A DNA stretch of 64,000 nucleotides. Source: Ruminococcoides sp052118065 (lineage in GTDB: Bacteria > Bacillota > Clostridia > Oscillospirales > Acutalibacteraceae). This document shows, piece by piece, positions 53,012-61,563 of this stretch. Location of the stretch: positions 16,994 through 80,993 of the forward strand of contig JBQKHY010000010.1 of the NCBI GenBank assembly GCA_052118065.1, read 5' to 3'. The notes beneath the pieces were generated by a model that saw nothing but the letters and a program-made list of their open reading frames with translations, was not told the DNA's origin and did no database searches. The position numbers were made by a program, and so were the translations under genes. Numbering within the stretch: position 1 is the stretch's first letter; each line of letters opens with the position of its first letter.

Positions 53012-53040
53012 AATATAACTTTTGTCAGTTTATTTGACAA
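53012..53040 (-). promoter_or_regulatory. Promoter of the trmB-led operon
   Basis: Minus strand: TTGTCA (53035-53040), 17-bp spacer, TATATT (53012-53017). An inverted repeat GGTAAC..GTTACC (53044-53063) sits directly upstream. The rest of the 302-bp gap (52952-53253) holds a TATAAT at about 53217 for the divergent GNAT gene. Confidence 0.6.
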
Positions 53041-53253
53041 TAAGGTAACAATATGTAGTTACCATTACATCATTATAACAGATTATATTGGTGTTTGCAA
53101 TTAATATTTACAAAAAAATAGCAAAGATATTATATACTATTTATATGGTTTATTTCTTCGACAAATTTCCTATATATAATAGAAAAGAAAAAGTTTTATT
53201 TTGTCGCAATTTCTGTTATAATAATAAAAGAGATTTTAAAGGATTGGTACAAA

Positions 53254-53670
53254 ATGGAGATTAAGGCTTACGAAAAATTGCCAAAAGAAGCAAAAGATAT
53301 TCGCCAAGAGGTTTTTGTTGATGAACAAGGCTTTAAAAATGAATTTGATGATATTGATAATATTTCTATTCATTTAGTATGTTATGACAAGGAAAAGCCT
53401 ATCGGAACTGCCAGAATTTTTTATGATGAAGAATTAAAAGGTTATCACTTTGGCAGAATTGCAGTTATTAAAAGTTACAGAGGCAAGGGCATAGGCAGAG
53501 AGTTACTTAACTTTGCTGAGAAAATTGTTAAAGAAAAGGGTGGTACTTCCCTATCACTTTCAGCACAAGAAAGGGTATCGGGATTTTACCTAAAGCAAGG
53601 TTACGAAAAACAAGGTGAACCTTATCTTGATGAATATTGCCCCCACATATTTATGACAAAAAATCTATAA
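53254..53670 (+). CDS. GNAT family N-acetyltransferase (ElaA-like)
   Basis: 138 aa. VFVDEQGFKNEFDDID at the N-terminus is typical of the ElaA-like subgroup, the acetyl-CoA loop is GRIAVIKSYRGKGIGREL, and VSGFYLKQGYEKQGEPYLDEYCPHIFM closes the fold. The substrate is unknown. Transcribed alone, divergent from trmB. Confidence 0.88.
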   Translation: MEIKAYEKLPKEAKDIRQEVFVDEQGFKNEFDDIDNISIHLVCYDKEKPIGTARIFYDEELKGYHFGRIAVIKSYRGKGIGRELLNFAEKIVKEKGGTSLSLSAQERVSGFYLKQGYEKQGEPYLDEYCPHIFMTKNL

Positions 53671-53680
53671 ACATAAGCAA

Positions 53681-53709
53681 AGCACCACTACTCAATGAGT
53701 AATGGTGCT
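53681..53709. terminator. Bidirectional terminator between the GNAT and amidase genes
   Basis: 13-bp stem AGCACCACTACTC / GAGTAATGGTGCT with one mismatch and AAT loop; T-rich on both strands. Confidence 0.75.
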
Positions 53710-53712
53710 ATT

Positions 53713-54489
53713 TTAATACAGAAATTTCTTATACAAGTCAGGTCGTCTGTCTTTATTTGTATTTAGTTTTTCCCTATATTCAGCAACATCATTGTTAATA
53801 TTTACAACTAACAAATCTTGAATGTTACTGACACATTTAATAACTTCACCAAAAGGATTAATTGCCATTGTGTCACCACTATAATATGTATCGTCATGTA
53901 CACCAACACAATTTATCCCCAGTACATAACATTCTGTTTCAATTGCTCTTGCCTTTAAAAGAGTTTTCCAGTGTACACTTCTACTTCTTGGCCAATTAGC
54001 AGGTACAACAATAATGTCACTGTCCTTTCTAACTGCTTGGAAAATTTCAGGAAAACGAAGGTCATAACAAATAAAGGTTGAAAAGTTCATACCGTTGATT
54101 TTGTACTTTGTAATCTCACTGCCACCAACAAAATGTTCACTTTCATATCCGGCAGAAAATGGATGAATCTTAGCATAATCGCTGATAACTTCACCACTAC
54201 TGTCAACTACTGCATAGTGGTTTTCACACTTACTGCCTAAATCTTTTACATAACCAAAACCAACTGCAATGTTATTTTCCTTTGCAAGAGGCTTTATATA
54301 TTCAATAGTTTCATTATTTTTTTCTTTACTGACATTTATATTCATAGTAAAACCGGTAAAGCTCATTTCAGGAAAGAAGATAACTTCACAACCTAAAGCA
54401 GAAGCCTCACTGATTTTCTTCTTAGCTACAACATAATTTTCTTTCTTGTTGCACCAATCAATATCACTTTGAAAGAGAGCAATTTTCAT
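53713..54489 (-). CDS. Nitrilase-superfamily carbon-nitrogen hydrolase
   Basis: 258 aa. The Glu-Lys-Cys triad is in VIFFPEMSFTGF, YAKIHPFSAG and STFICYDLRFPEIF, with VVPANWPRSRSVHW after it. This matches the omega-amidase/Nit2-like branch that hydrolyses deaminated glutamine and related amides; the true substrate is untested. Single gene. Confidence 0.88.
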   Translation of the reverse strand: MKIALFQSDIDWCNKKENYVVAKKKISEASALGCEVIFFPEMSFTGFTMNINVSKEKNNETIEYIKPLAKENNIAVGFGYVKDLGSKCENHYAVVDSSGEVISDYAKIHPFSAGYESEHFVGGSEITKYKINGMNFSTFICYDLRFPEIFQAVRKDSDIIVVPANWPRSRSVHWKTLLKARAIETECYVLGINCVGVHDDTYYSGDTMAINPFGEVIKCVSNIQDLLVVNINNDVAEYREKLNTNKDRRPDLYKKFLY

Positions 54490-54636
54490 AATATCACCTC
54501 AAGAAAATTATAACCTATTATATTAGTATATGCAATTATTCTACATTTTATTTCTTACTTTTCCAAGAATATTCACCTATTTACCATTTACACAATTAAA
54601 CTTTTGTGATATTCTCTAAATAAGGATGGTTATATT

Positions 54637-55596
54637 ATGAAACATGGACAAACTAAAAGGAAAAGAAAAACAAAGAAGAAAAATAATAAGTCAAAAAAGA
54701 CTTTAATAATTGTTATTGTTTCTATTCTACTGGCTATTTGTCTATTCCTAGGTGGTGGCTTTGTCACTTGGAAATTCTTTATTAAACAAGAAGATAACAG
54801 CAAAGTACATAGTCAAGTTTCTACAGACTCAGTTGGTACTAATGAGAAAATTGCTATTCGTACAGAGGCAGGACAAGACCCTGTATACATAAATGCAATT
54901 CCGGGAATGGCAAGAAATCCTTATGATGATAATAACTTTTACACCAACAAAAACGGATTTATAGAATATAAACACGATGGCAAAAATATTTCAACAGTAG
55001 GCATTGATGTTAGCTATGCTCAAGGTGATATTGATTGGGCTAAGGTTAAGAAAGCCGGTGTTGACTTTGCTATGATTCGTTGTGGTGGCAGAGGTTACGG
55101 CACTAAGGGTATCCTATATACTGATGAAAAGTTCAAGCAGAATATTGAAGGTGCTACAAGTGCAGGTATCAAGGTTGGTGTGTATTTCTACAGTCAAGCT
55201 ATTACAGCTAAAGAGGCCAAGGAAGAAGCAGACTACACACTAAAGCTAATTAAGGACTACAACATTCAGTACCCTGTGGCATATGACTGGGAACATTACG
55301 AAAATGAAGAAGCCAGAACTGATGAACTGGACAGAGGAACATTGACAAATTGTGCAAAGGCATATTGCAGTGAAATAGAAAAGTCAGGTTACACACCTGT
55401 TATCTATGCAAACAGAAGTTTACTGTACTACGAATATGACCTTGCAAAAATTAACAATTATGAAGTATGGCTTGCATCATATGAAGATTTGCCTGATTAC
55501 TACTATGAATTTGGTATGTGGCAATATTCTACTGATGGCACAATAAACGGCATTGAGGGTACAGTTGACCTTAATGTTTGTATGTACAAATATTGA
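54637..55596 (+). CDS. Membrane-anchored GH25 lysozyme
   Basis: 319 aa. A very basic N-terminus, one membrane helix (residues 22-47), a linker, then a GH25 domain from about 122: GIDVSYAQGDIDWAKV, AMIRCGGRGYG, GVYFYSQA, PVAYDWEHYENEE, YTPVIYANRSLLYYEY and FGMWQYSTDGTINGI. Unlike the phage-type copy at 21183 it is anchored by its own helix, so it acts on the wall from outside. It is followed 12 bp later by luxS. Confidence 0.9.
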   Translation: MKHGQTKRKRKTKKKNNKSKKTLIIVIVSILLAICLFLGGGFVTWKFFIKQEDNSKVHSQVSTDSVGTNEKIAIRTEAGQDPVYINAIPGMARNPYDDNNFYTNKNGFIEYKHDGKNISTVGIDVSYAQGDIDWAKVKKAGVDFAMIRCGGRGYGTKGILYTDEKFKQNIEGATSAGIKVGVYFYSQAITAKEAKEEADYTLKLIKDYNIQYPVAYDWEHYENEEARTDELDRGTLTNCAKAYCSEIEKSGYTPVIYANRSLLYYEYDLAKINNYEVWLASYEDLPDYYYEFGMWQYSTDGTINGIEGTVDLNVCMYKY

Positions 55597-55608
55597 TTGG
55601 AGATTATT

Positions 55609-56061
55609 ATGGAGAGAATTACATCTTTTTCTGTTGACCACAACAAACTTGAACCGGGAGTATATATTTCAAGAATTGACGGTGATATTACAACATATGA
55701 CCTAAGATTTATTAAGCCAAACACTCCACCATTTCTTGACATTAATGTAATGCACACTATTGAACATTTATTCGCAACATATGCAAGAAACGGTAAACTA
55801 AAGGACAATGTAATCTACTTTGGACCTATGGGTTGTTGCACAGGTTTCTACCTACTAATGAGAGATACAAGCAACGAAGATGCACTTGCTTACATTAAAG
55901 AAGTAATGAAAGATTGTATGAATCATCAGGGTAAAATCCCCGGTACAGACAAAATTGAATGTGGCAACTACCTTGCACATGATGCTGAAAAAGCACATAA
56001 TTCCCTAGTAGAATATTACAATGTAATAAAGGACTTAACCACAGAGAACTTATACTATTAA
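55609..56061 (+). CDS. luxS: S-ribosylhomocysteine lyase
   Basis: 150 aa from ATG 55609 (GGAG six bases before; an upstream in-frame TTG overlaps this SD). The metal motif HTIEHLFATYARN, FGPMGCCTGFYLLMRDT (catalytic Cys) and the later CGNYLAHD His are present. It converts S-ribosylhomocysteine to homocysteine plus the AI-2 precursor. Confidence 0.95.
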   Translation: MERITSFSVDHNKLEPGVYISRIDGDITTYDLRFIKPNTPPFLDINVMHTIEHLFATYARNGKLKDNVIYFGPMGCCTGFYLLMRDTSNEDALAYIKEVMKDCMNHQGKIPGTDKIECGNYLAHDAEKAHNSLVEYYNVIKDLTTENLYY

Positions 56062-56155
56062 CATAACTTGACAAGTTTTATGGTGCAATCTAAACAAAAA
56101 TAATACTCAACTCCTTATGTTGTATTGATATAGTTACAAACATCTATCAAAGTTA

Positions 56156-56183
56156 TTGCAAAATTGTAACAGTTTGTTATAAT
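56156..56183 (+). promoter_or_regulatory. Promoter of the M23 peptidase gene
   Basis: TTGCAA (56156-56161), 16-bp spacer, TATAAT (56178-56183). GTTAC motifs surround it; TGTTAC-N5-CGTTAC (56197-56213) resembles the WalR box TGTWAH-N5-TGTWAH with one mismatch. Confidence 0.6.
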
Positions 56184-56231
56184 TAATACTGTTGTTTGTT
56201 ACAAAATCGTTACAAATGAGGAGTTTTTTAT

Positions 56232-57656
56232 TTGAGTACTAAGTTTATTAGCGTAAACGGATATGAAAAAATTGAGCGAATAAAAGGAAGTAAAAAAGTT
56301 CGTAAGCAACTTGCAGTAAAAACAAGTGAAAAGAAAACAAAGAGAATGGACAACATTTTATCTATGCTTTACTACATAGTAGTTGTACCGGCAACATTCT
56401 TTTCAGGAATAGTAAAATTCATTACACCTTCTAAGAAAAGCAAAAGAAAGAGTTTTTCAAGAAAGAAATTTATGTATAACAAGGTAGCCCCTACTTTAGC
56501 AATTATCTTACTTGTATTAACAGTTGGCTACTGGACAAACTGGATTGACTTCGGTCTAAATGTTCAACTTGACGGACAGACAGTTGCTTCAGTTTCAGAC
56601 TCAGGTGTAATCCAACATGCAAAAGAAATTACAAATGATAAATTAAATAAAGACACAGATGCTTCTTTCACACCTGTATATCAAATCGGTGTTGTAAATC
56701 AGAATGAAACTTCCAGCAATGCACAGACAGTTTCAAATGCAATGGTAGAAACAGATACAAGTGTTACAGATGATGTAGCAGGTCTTTATGTAAATGATGA
56801 GCTAATCGGTGTTTGTTCTTCAGCAACAGACTTACAGAATAAGCTTGATGAAATCATTAACAAAGCTAAGAAAAAATATAAAGATAACACAGAAATCAGC
56901 TTCTACAACGAAGTTAAAGTTGAAAGTGGTATTTTCAACAGCAACTCAGTTGAGGACACAGAGTCATTAATCAAGAAAGCTGAAAAGAAAGAACTACTAC
57001 AGGTTCTAGTTAAAGCTGACCAAGTAGTAACAGAAAATCTACCATATTCAACAAAAGTTAAATATGACAAAAGCAAAGATTCTTCTTACAAAAAGGTAAT
57101 CAAAAAAGGTGTTACCGGTAAGCAAGAAACAACATACAAGGTTTCTTTCCTAGACGGTGTACAGATTGATGCAGCGATTATGAATGTAAAAACTGTAAAG
57201 AAATCAAGCGACCAGGTTATTGTAAAGGGTAACGGAAAGAAAAAAGCAAATGTAAGCAACAAGGGCTTTATGTGGCCTGCTCCATCAGTACATTCAATCT
57301 CATCAAGCTACGGCTACAGAGAAGGTGGAGAGTTCCACACAGGTCTTGATATAGCTGACGGTAACTGCTATGGTGCAACAGTTGTAGCATCAAAGTCAGG
57401 TACAGTAGAATGGGCAGGTTATGACGACAGTGGTTACGGTAACTATGTTATTATCAATCATGGTGACGGTTACAAAACACTATATGGTCACTGTTCTTCT
57501 GTAAGTGTTAGCCAAGGTCAAAAGGTAACACAGGGACAGACAATTGCAGCTATCGGTTCAACAGGTCAGTCAACAGGTAATCACCTACACTTTGAAGTTA
57601 GAACAGGTGATGAACGCTCTGACAGACAGAACCCACTAAACTATGTTTCATATTGA
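56232..57656 (+). CDS. G5-domain M23 murein endopeptidase
   Basis: 474 aa. TTG start with GAGGAG eight bases upstream. Basic N-terminus and two hydrophobic stretches (45-64 and 88-105) anchor it. A LysM-like/YabE-type middle follows (LYVNDELIGVCSSATDLQNKL). The G5 domain is about 255-330 (ENLPYSTKVKYDKSKD, KKGVTGKQETTYKVSFLDG). The zinc peptidase has FHTGLDIA (metal His and Asp), HGDGYKTLYGHC and HLHFEVR. It cleaves peptidoglycan cross-links. Confidence 0.9.
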   Translation: MSTKFISVNGYEKIERIKGSKKVRKQLAVKTSEKKTKRMDNILSMLYYIVVVPATFFSGIVKFITPSKKSKRKSFSRKKFMYNKVAPTLAIILLVLTVGYWTNWIDFGLNVQLDGQTVASVSDSGVIQHAKEITNDKLNKDTDASFTPVYQIGVVNQNETSSNAQTVSNAMVETDTSVTDDVAGLYVNDELIGVCSSATDLQNKLDEIINKAKKKYKDNTEISFYNEVKVESGIFNSNSVEDTESLIKKAEKKELLQVLVKADQVVTENLPYSTKVKYDKSKDSSYKKVIKKGVTGKQETTYKVSFLDGVQIDAAIMNVKTVKKSSDQVIVKGNGKKKANVSNKGFMWPAPSVHSISSSYGYREGGEFHTGLDIADGNCYGATVVASKSGTVEWAGYDDSGYGNYVIINHGDGYKTLYGHCSSVSVSQGQKVTQGQTIAAIGSTGQSTGNHLHFEVRTGDERSDRQNPLNYVSY

Positions 57657-57682
57657 TAACAAGTAAAAAACTCTATATATCT

Positions 57683-57718
57683 AAAAAAGTCACTCTGGTA
57701 AAACAGGGTGACTTTTTT
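57683..57718 (+). terminator. Terminator of the M23 peptidase gene
   Basis: Stem AAAAAAGTCACTCTG / CAGGGTGACTTTTTT (one G-T pair) with GTAAAA loop. Confidence 0.9.
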
Positions 57719-57792
57719 ATTTCGTTCTTTTGCACAAAAGCAATTAACAGTTTTCATAATATCTCACAAAATTGTATTATGTTCAAAATTTA

Positions 57793-57822
57793 TTAACAAT
57801 TATAAATAATTAGTGTTATAAT
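57793..57822 (+). promoter_or_regulatory. Promoter of the ABC-type operon
   Basis: TTAACA (57793-57798), 18-bp spacer, TATAAT (57817-57822), about 31 bp before the start codon. No cre-like site is seen at it. Confidence 0.6.
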
Positions 57823-57853
57823 TATGTTAACTGTGCGAAAGGGAATATTTAAT

Positions 57854-59434
57854 ATGAAGAAAAACATTTTTTCAAAAGCAACGACGATGGTACTCCTCAT
57901 ATGCATATTGTTCTCACTAGTTGCTTGTTCCGATGATGAAGAATACATAACTAAAGGAACAAATCTTGTTGAGGAACAATCCAAAAACATTGATCTTGTA
58001 ACCATCTACACCTATGTTGACCCTGACAATAAAGATTTACATTATGACCAAGACACTAAGTTCTACTATCCCCTACTTGATATGGTTCATATGTATAACA
58101 ACTATTGTAATCTTAACCATATGGGTGACTATGCAGTTCGTGTTGTAAAGTTCTCCTCAAGAGATAGAATGATACAACAAATGTCAACAGAAATAATGGC
58201 AGGCGGTGGCCCTGATATTATTATTTTGGATAATGAACTACCAGTATCAAAGCTGATTAATCAAGGTGCTTTTGCTGATATGAACACACTTTTAAAGAAT
58301 AATAAAAGTAAAAGAAAAATCAACCTTGATGATTATGACAGTACACTTATGGATACAGGTGTTTTCAAAGGCAAAAGGTATATGATGCCTATGCTGATTG
58401 AACCCGATATTTATATCTCAAACTCAGCTTTATTTAAGGACTATGACCTTGCTACCAACACAAAGCTAACCTATAGCAATATTAACGAAAAGCTAAAGAA
58501 ATTTGCTAACAATAGCAATAACCTTAGCTTAACAGATAGCTATTCAAGTTCAAAAGAAATTATCTTGCAGTACATTAATGACAACATTAACAAAGAGGAC
58601 TATACAACTGATTTTGAAACTAAAAAATTTAAAAGCACTATAGAGTCTCTTAAAAAGTTAGTAAAGAAATCTATTGCAGATACTAAAACTACTAAAGACC
58701 TAAACAAAAGTGAATGTTTACTTTCTAAGGGTAGTACCGATAAAGAAACAGGTATCTACACGCCATATAACTTTAGCTTATCCCATATGTCAAAGTTAAG
58801 TACCAATACATTTTCTTATGACAACATTTCTGACGAACAGTTAGAAAAGTATGCAGAAGAATATTACTCAACCAATGGTTATGACTCTGATAAAAGTCAA
58901 AAGGAAAATGAAAAGTTATTTTACGATTTTGTATATGGCAAAGAAGAATCATCCTTTACCGATATGGTAAATGGCTCAATCCAAACAACATTTACCAGTG
59001 GTATTACAGAAAAGGAAAATCAATCAAGAGCTACTATTAGTTGCGGCTTTATGATAAACAATAATAGTAACAAAAAAGAAAAAGCCTTTGAATTTATCAA
59101 ATACTCTTTAGGTGAAAGAATGCAAAGATTCATTACCTTTGACTCATATTATGGTGATACATACAATATAACAGTTAACAAAGATGCGCTAAATAATTCC
59201 TTAGGTAGTTTTGCTTATGGTGATACCGATTTTGCTGAAATTAAGGAACAAGAAAGTTTTATGGATAAATACATATCCTACATTAACAGTATCAACACCT
59301 ATGAAATCAGAGACGGTTACTACAATGACAAGGTAATCGGCTCATTAGTTGATGATTATTTGCAAAACAAAATCTCTATTGACAATTTTATTGCAAACCT
59401 AAGCAGTAAAACAAAACTCTATTTATATGAATAA
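57854..59434 (+). CDS. ABC transporter substrate-binding lipoprotein (family 1)
   Basis: 526 aa from the ATG at 57854 (AAAGGG upstream; a frame from 57824 adds ten doubtful residues). Lipobox SLVAC. MIQQMSTEIMAGGGPDIIILDNELPVSKLINQGAFADMNTLL is the typical family-1 core, and NKKEKAFEFIKYSLGERMQRF its C-terminal lobe. Sugar or oligosaccharide binding is usual for the family. The ligand here is open because no glycosidase gene is close. Confidence 0.85.
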   Translation: MKKNIFSKATTMVLLICILFSLVACSDDEEYITKGTNLVEEQSKNIDLVTIYTYVDPDNKDLHYDQDTKFYYPLLDMVHMYNNYCNLNHMGDYAVRVVKFSSRDRMIQQMSTEIMAGGGPDIIILDNELPVSKLINQGAFADMNTLLKNNKSKRKINLDDYDSTLMDTGVFKGKRYMMPMLIEPDIYISNSALFKDYDLATNTKLTYSNINEKLKKFANNSNNLSLTDSYSSSKEIILQYINDNINKEDYTTDFETKKFKSTIESLKKLVKKSIADTKTTKDLNKSECLLSKGSTDKETGIYTPYNFSLSHMSKLSTNTFSYDNISDEQLEKYAEEYYSTNGYDSDKSQKENEKLFYDFVYGKEESSFTDMVNGSIQTTFTSGITEKENQSRATISCGFMINNNSNKKEKAFEFIKYSLGERMQRFITFDSYYGDTYNITVNKDALNNSLGSFAYGDTDFAEIKEQESFMDKYISYINSINTYEIRDGYYNDKVIGSLVDDYLQNKISIDNFIANLSSKTKLYLYE

Positions 59435-59442
59435 GGTGTACT

Positions 59443-60294
59443 ATGAAATTTGAAAAAAAACAAACTGTATGGGCATATTTATTTTTGTTGCCATCATTAA
59501 TAGGTATTACAGTATTTTATGCAGTTCCATACTTAATGTGTATATACAACAGCTTAATGTCAGGTGGGCATTTTGTAGGACTTGATAACTACATAGCAAT
59601 TTTTAAGAACAAAGCATTTCTGTATGCACTAAAGAATACTATGATTTTTACAGTTGTAGCAATTCCGTTACTGATGATTATTTCTTTCTTGATTGCTCAA
59701 TTTTTAAATAGTTTTGAGAAGATAACTTCTTTCTTTAGAAGTGCATATTTAATGCCAATTGTAATTCCGGCAGCATCCCTAATTTATATTTGGCAAATGC
59801 TATTTAACGATTATGGTGTAATCAACAATATTCTTAATTCACTTGGTTTTGATACAGTTCATTTCTTCAGCAGTGGATTTTCTATGGTAATGATTATCCT
59901 GATTTACATATGGAAAAACTGTGGTTTCTGTGTAATACTCTTTACTGCAGGTCTTGCCAATCTCCCAAAGTCAGTTCACGAAAGTGCTTACCTTGAGGGT
60001 GCAAGTAGCTTTAAGACAACAGTAAAAATCACTTTACCACTTATCACTCCAACAACATTCTTTGTTTTCTTAATGGCAGTTATCAATTCATTTAGAATGT
60101 TCAGAGAATCATTCTCACTATTCGGTACATATCCAAATGAGAATGTTTACTTTCTACAGAACTTTATAAACAACAACTACAACAACTTTAACTACTCTCA
60201 GCTATCTTCATCAGCCATTGTAATGTCAATTATTTTCATTGGTATTATGTTAGCATTCTTTATGTATGAGAGAAAGTCAGATTATTTGGAATGA
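59443..60294 (+). CDS. Sugar-type ABC permease (MalF-like)
   Basis: 283 aa with six membrane helices. The opening (VWAYLFLLPSLIGITVFYAVPYLMCIYNSL) and the EAA loop HESAYLEGASSFKTTVKITLPLITPTTFF are typical of carbohydrate permeases. It begins 8 bp after the binding protein. Confidence 0.93.
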   Translation: MKFEKKQTVWAYLFLLPSLIGITVFYAVPYLMCIYNSLMSGGHFVGLDNYIAIFKNKAFLYALKNTMIFTVVAIPLLMIISFLIAQFLNSFEKITSFFRSAYLMPIVIPAASLIYIWQMLFNDYGVINNILNSLGFDTVHFFSSGFSMVMIILIYIWKNCGFCVILFTAGLANLPKSVHESAYLEGASSFKTTVKITLPLITPTTFFVFLMAVINSFRMFRESFSLFGTYPNENVYFLQNFINNNYNNFNYSQLSSSAIVMSIIFIGIMLAFFMYERKSDYLE

Positions 60295-60301
60295 GGATAA
60301 A

Positions 60302-61135
60302 ATGAAAAAGAAATTTACAGTAAAAAAATCATTAAAATATTTGTTGCTAATTGTGCTGACACTTATTTTCTTAATGCCGGTTGTGTTTATGGTTATAAGT
60401 TCATTTATGTCCAGCAAAGAAGTTTCATCTATGCTTGACTTTACAACCGGTCAGTATGCATCCTTTAAACTGATACCGGAACATTTTTCACTTGAACAAT
60501 TCTACAAGGTTTTCTTTAGAAACGGTGACTACTTAAAGGAATTTTGGAACTCAGTACTAATTACAGTACCTACAGTTATAGGTCAGCTAATTGTATCTTC
60601 CCTAGCTGCTTTTGCTTTCGGTAAACTAAAATTTCCCGGTCGAGATAAGCTATTCTTTGTATATATGATATTCCTTATCTTGCCTATTCAGGTTACACTT
60701 GTGCCTAGTTACTTTATGTATCAGAAGTTAGATTTACTTAACAATGTTATGAGCATTATTCTTCCGGGTACATTCTCAGCATTTGGAATTTGCTTACTAA
60801 GACAAAGTGTAAGATACATTTCCGACTCATCAATAGAAGCTGCAAGAGTTGACGGTGCATCATACATTAGAATATTCTTCCAGATTATTTTACCTCAGAT
60901 ACGAGGTGGTCTAGTGTCCCTTGCACTACTGACATTTGTAGATACATGGGGTGTTGTTGAACAACCGTTAATTTACTTTACAGACAAAGCAAAGTACCCA
61001 CTATCAGTTTCACTTTCTGTTGATACTGCTGATGTAAATATTATTTTTGCTTGTGGTGTAATGTTTATGATACCGGCTTTAATCATCTATTTCTTAGGTG
61101 AAAAAGATGTTAGAAGTTCATTTTCGAGGATATAA
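60302..61135 (+). CDS. Sugar-type ABC permease (MalG-like)
   Basis: 277 aa from the ATG at 60302 (GAGG upstream); a longer frame starts inside the previous gene. Six helices; EAA loop EAARVDGASYIRIFFQIILPQIRGGL. Forms the channel with the MalF-like subunit. No ATPase gene accompanies it, so an MsmX-like shared ATPase elsewhere is implied. Confidence 0.92.
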   Translation: MKKKFTVKKSLKYLLLIVLTLIFLMPVVFMVISSFMSSKEVSSMLDFTTGQYASFKLIPEHFSLEQFYKVFFRNGDYLKEFWNSVLITVPTVIGQLIVSSLAAFAFGKLKFPGRDKLFFVYMIFLILPIQVTLVPSYFMYQKLDLLNNVMSIILPGTFSAFGICLLRQSVRYISDSSIEAARVDGASYIRIFFQIILPQIRGGLVSLALLTFVDTWGVVEQPLIYFTDKAKYPLSVSLSVDTADVNIIFACGVMFMIPALIIYFLGEKDVRSSFSRI

Positions 61136-61137
61136 CT

Positions 61138-61563
61138 ATGGAAAAGAAAAATATGCGTGTAAAATTTCAAAAAGGTATTGTGGCTTTTGCAATAATTTTC
61201 TTTCTGGTAATCGGTGGGTTAACTTATCTATCAACTAAGATAGATGCTTTACTTTACCCTACTGTTACAGTTGCAACAACCAATACAGGATATATAATTG
61301 ATGAAGATGACGATTCCTACCACGACCCAACAGGCGGTAATACATTAATACCGACTTCTTCAGTACATAACGGTGAAGTTTATTATGTTATCAAAAACAC
61401 AGATGGCAACTACATTGTAGCAAAAAAACCAATTGACATACTTAACCAAAACGGTTTATATACTGAAATAACCAAAGAAAATATCGGCTTTTTAGCAATT
61501 ATAGACAGTGACAAAGACCTAAAAGTAGGAGAACGAGTTTTAGTAAAGGCAGATGTATTATGA
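61138..61563 (+). CDS. Small membrane-anchored protein resembling the end of an efflux adaptor
   Basis: 141 aa. One N-terminal helix (residues 12-30), a short Asp-rich region, then a beta domain (LIPTSSVHNGEVYYVIKNTDGNYIVAKK...LIVKVGERVLVK in outline) that reads like the C-terminal part of MacA/HlyD-type adaptors. No lipoyl or hairpin domain. Two bases after the permease and overlapping the next gene by four (ATGA). Confidence 0.5.
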   Translation: MEKKNMRVKFQKGIVAFAIIFFLVIGGLTYLSTKIDALLYPTVTVATTNTGYIIDEDDDSYHDPTGGNTLIPTSSVHNGEVYYVIKNTDGNYIVAKKPIDILNQNGLYTEITKENIGFLAIIDSDKDLKVGERVLVKADVL

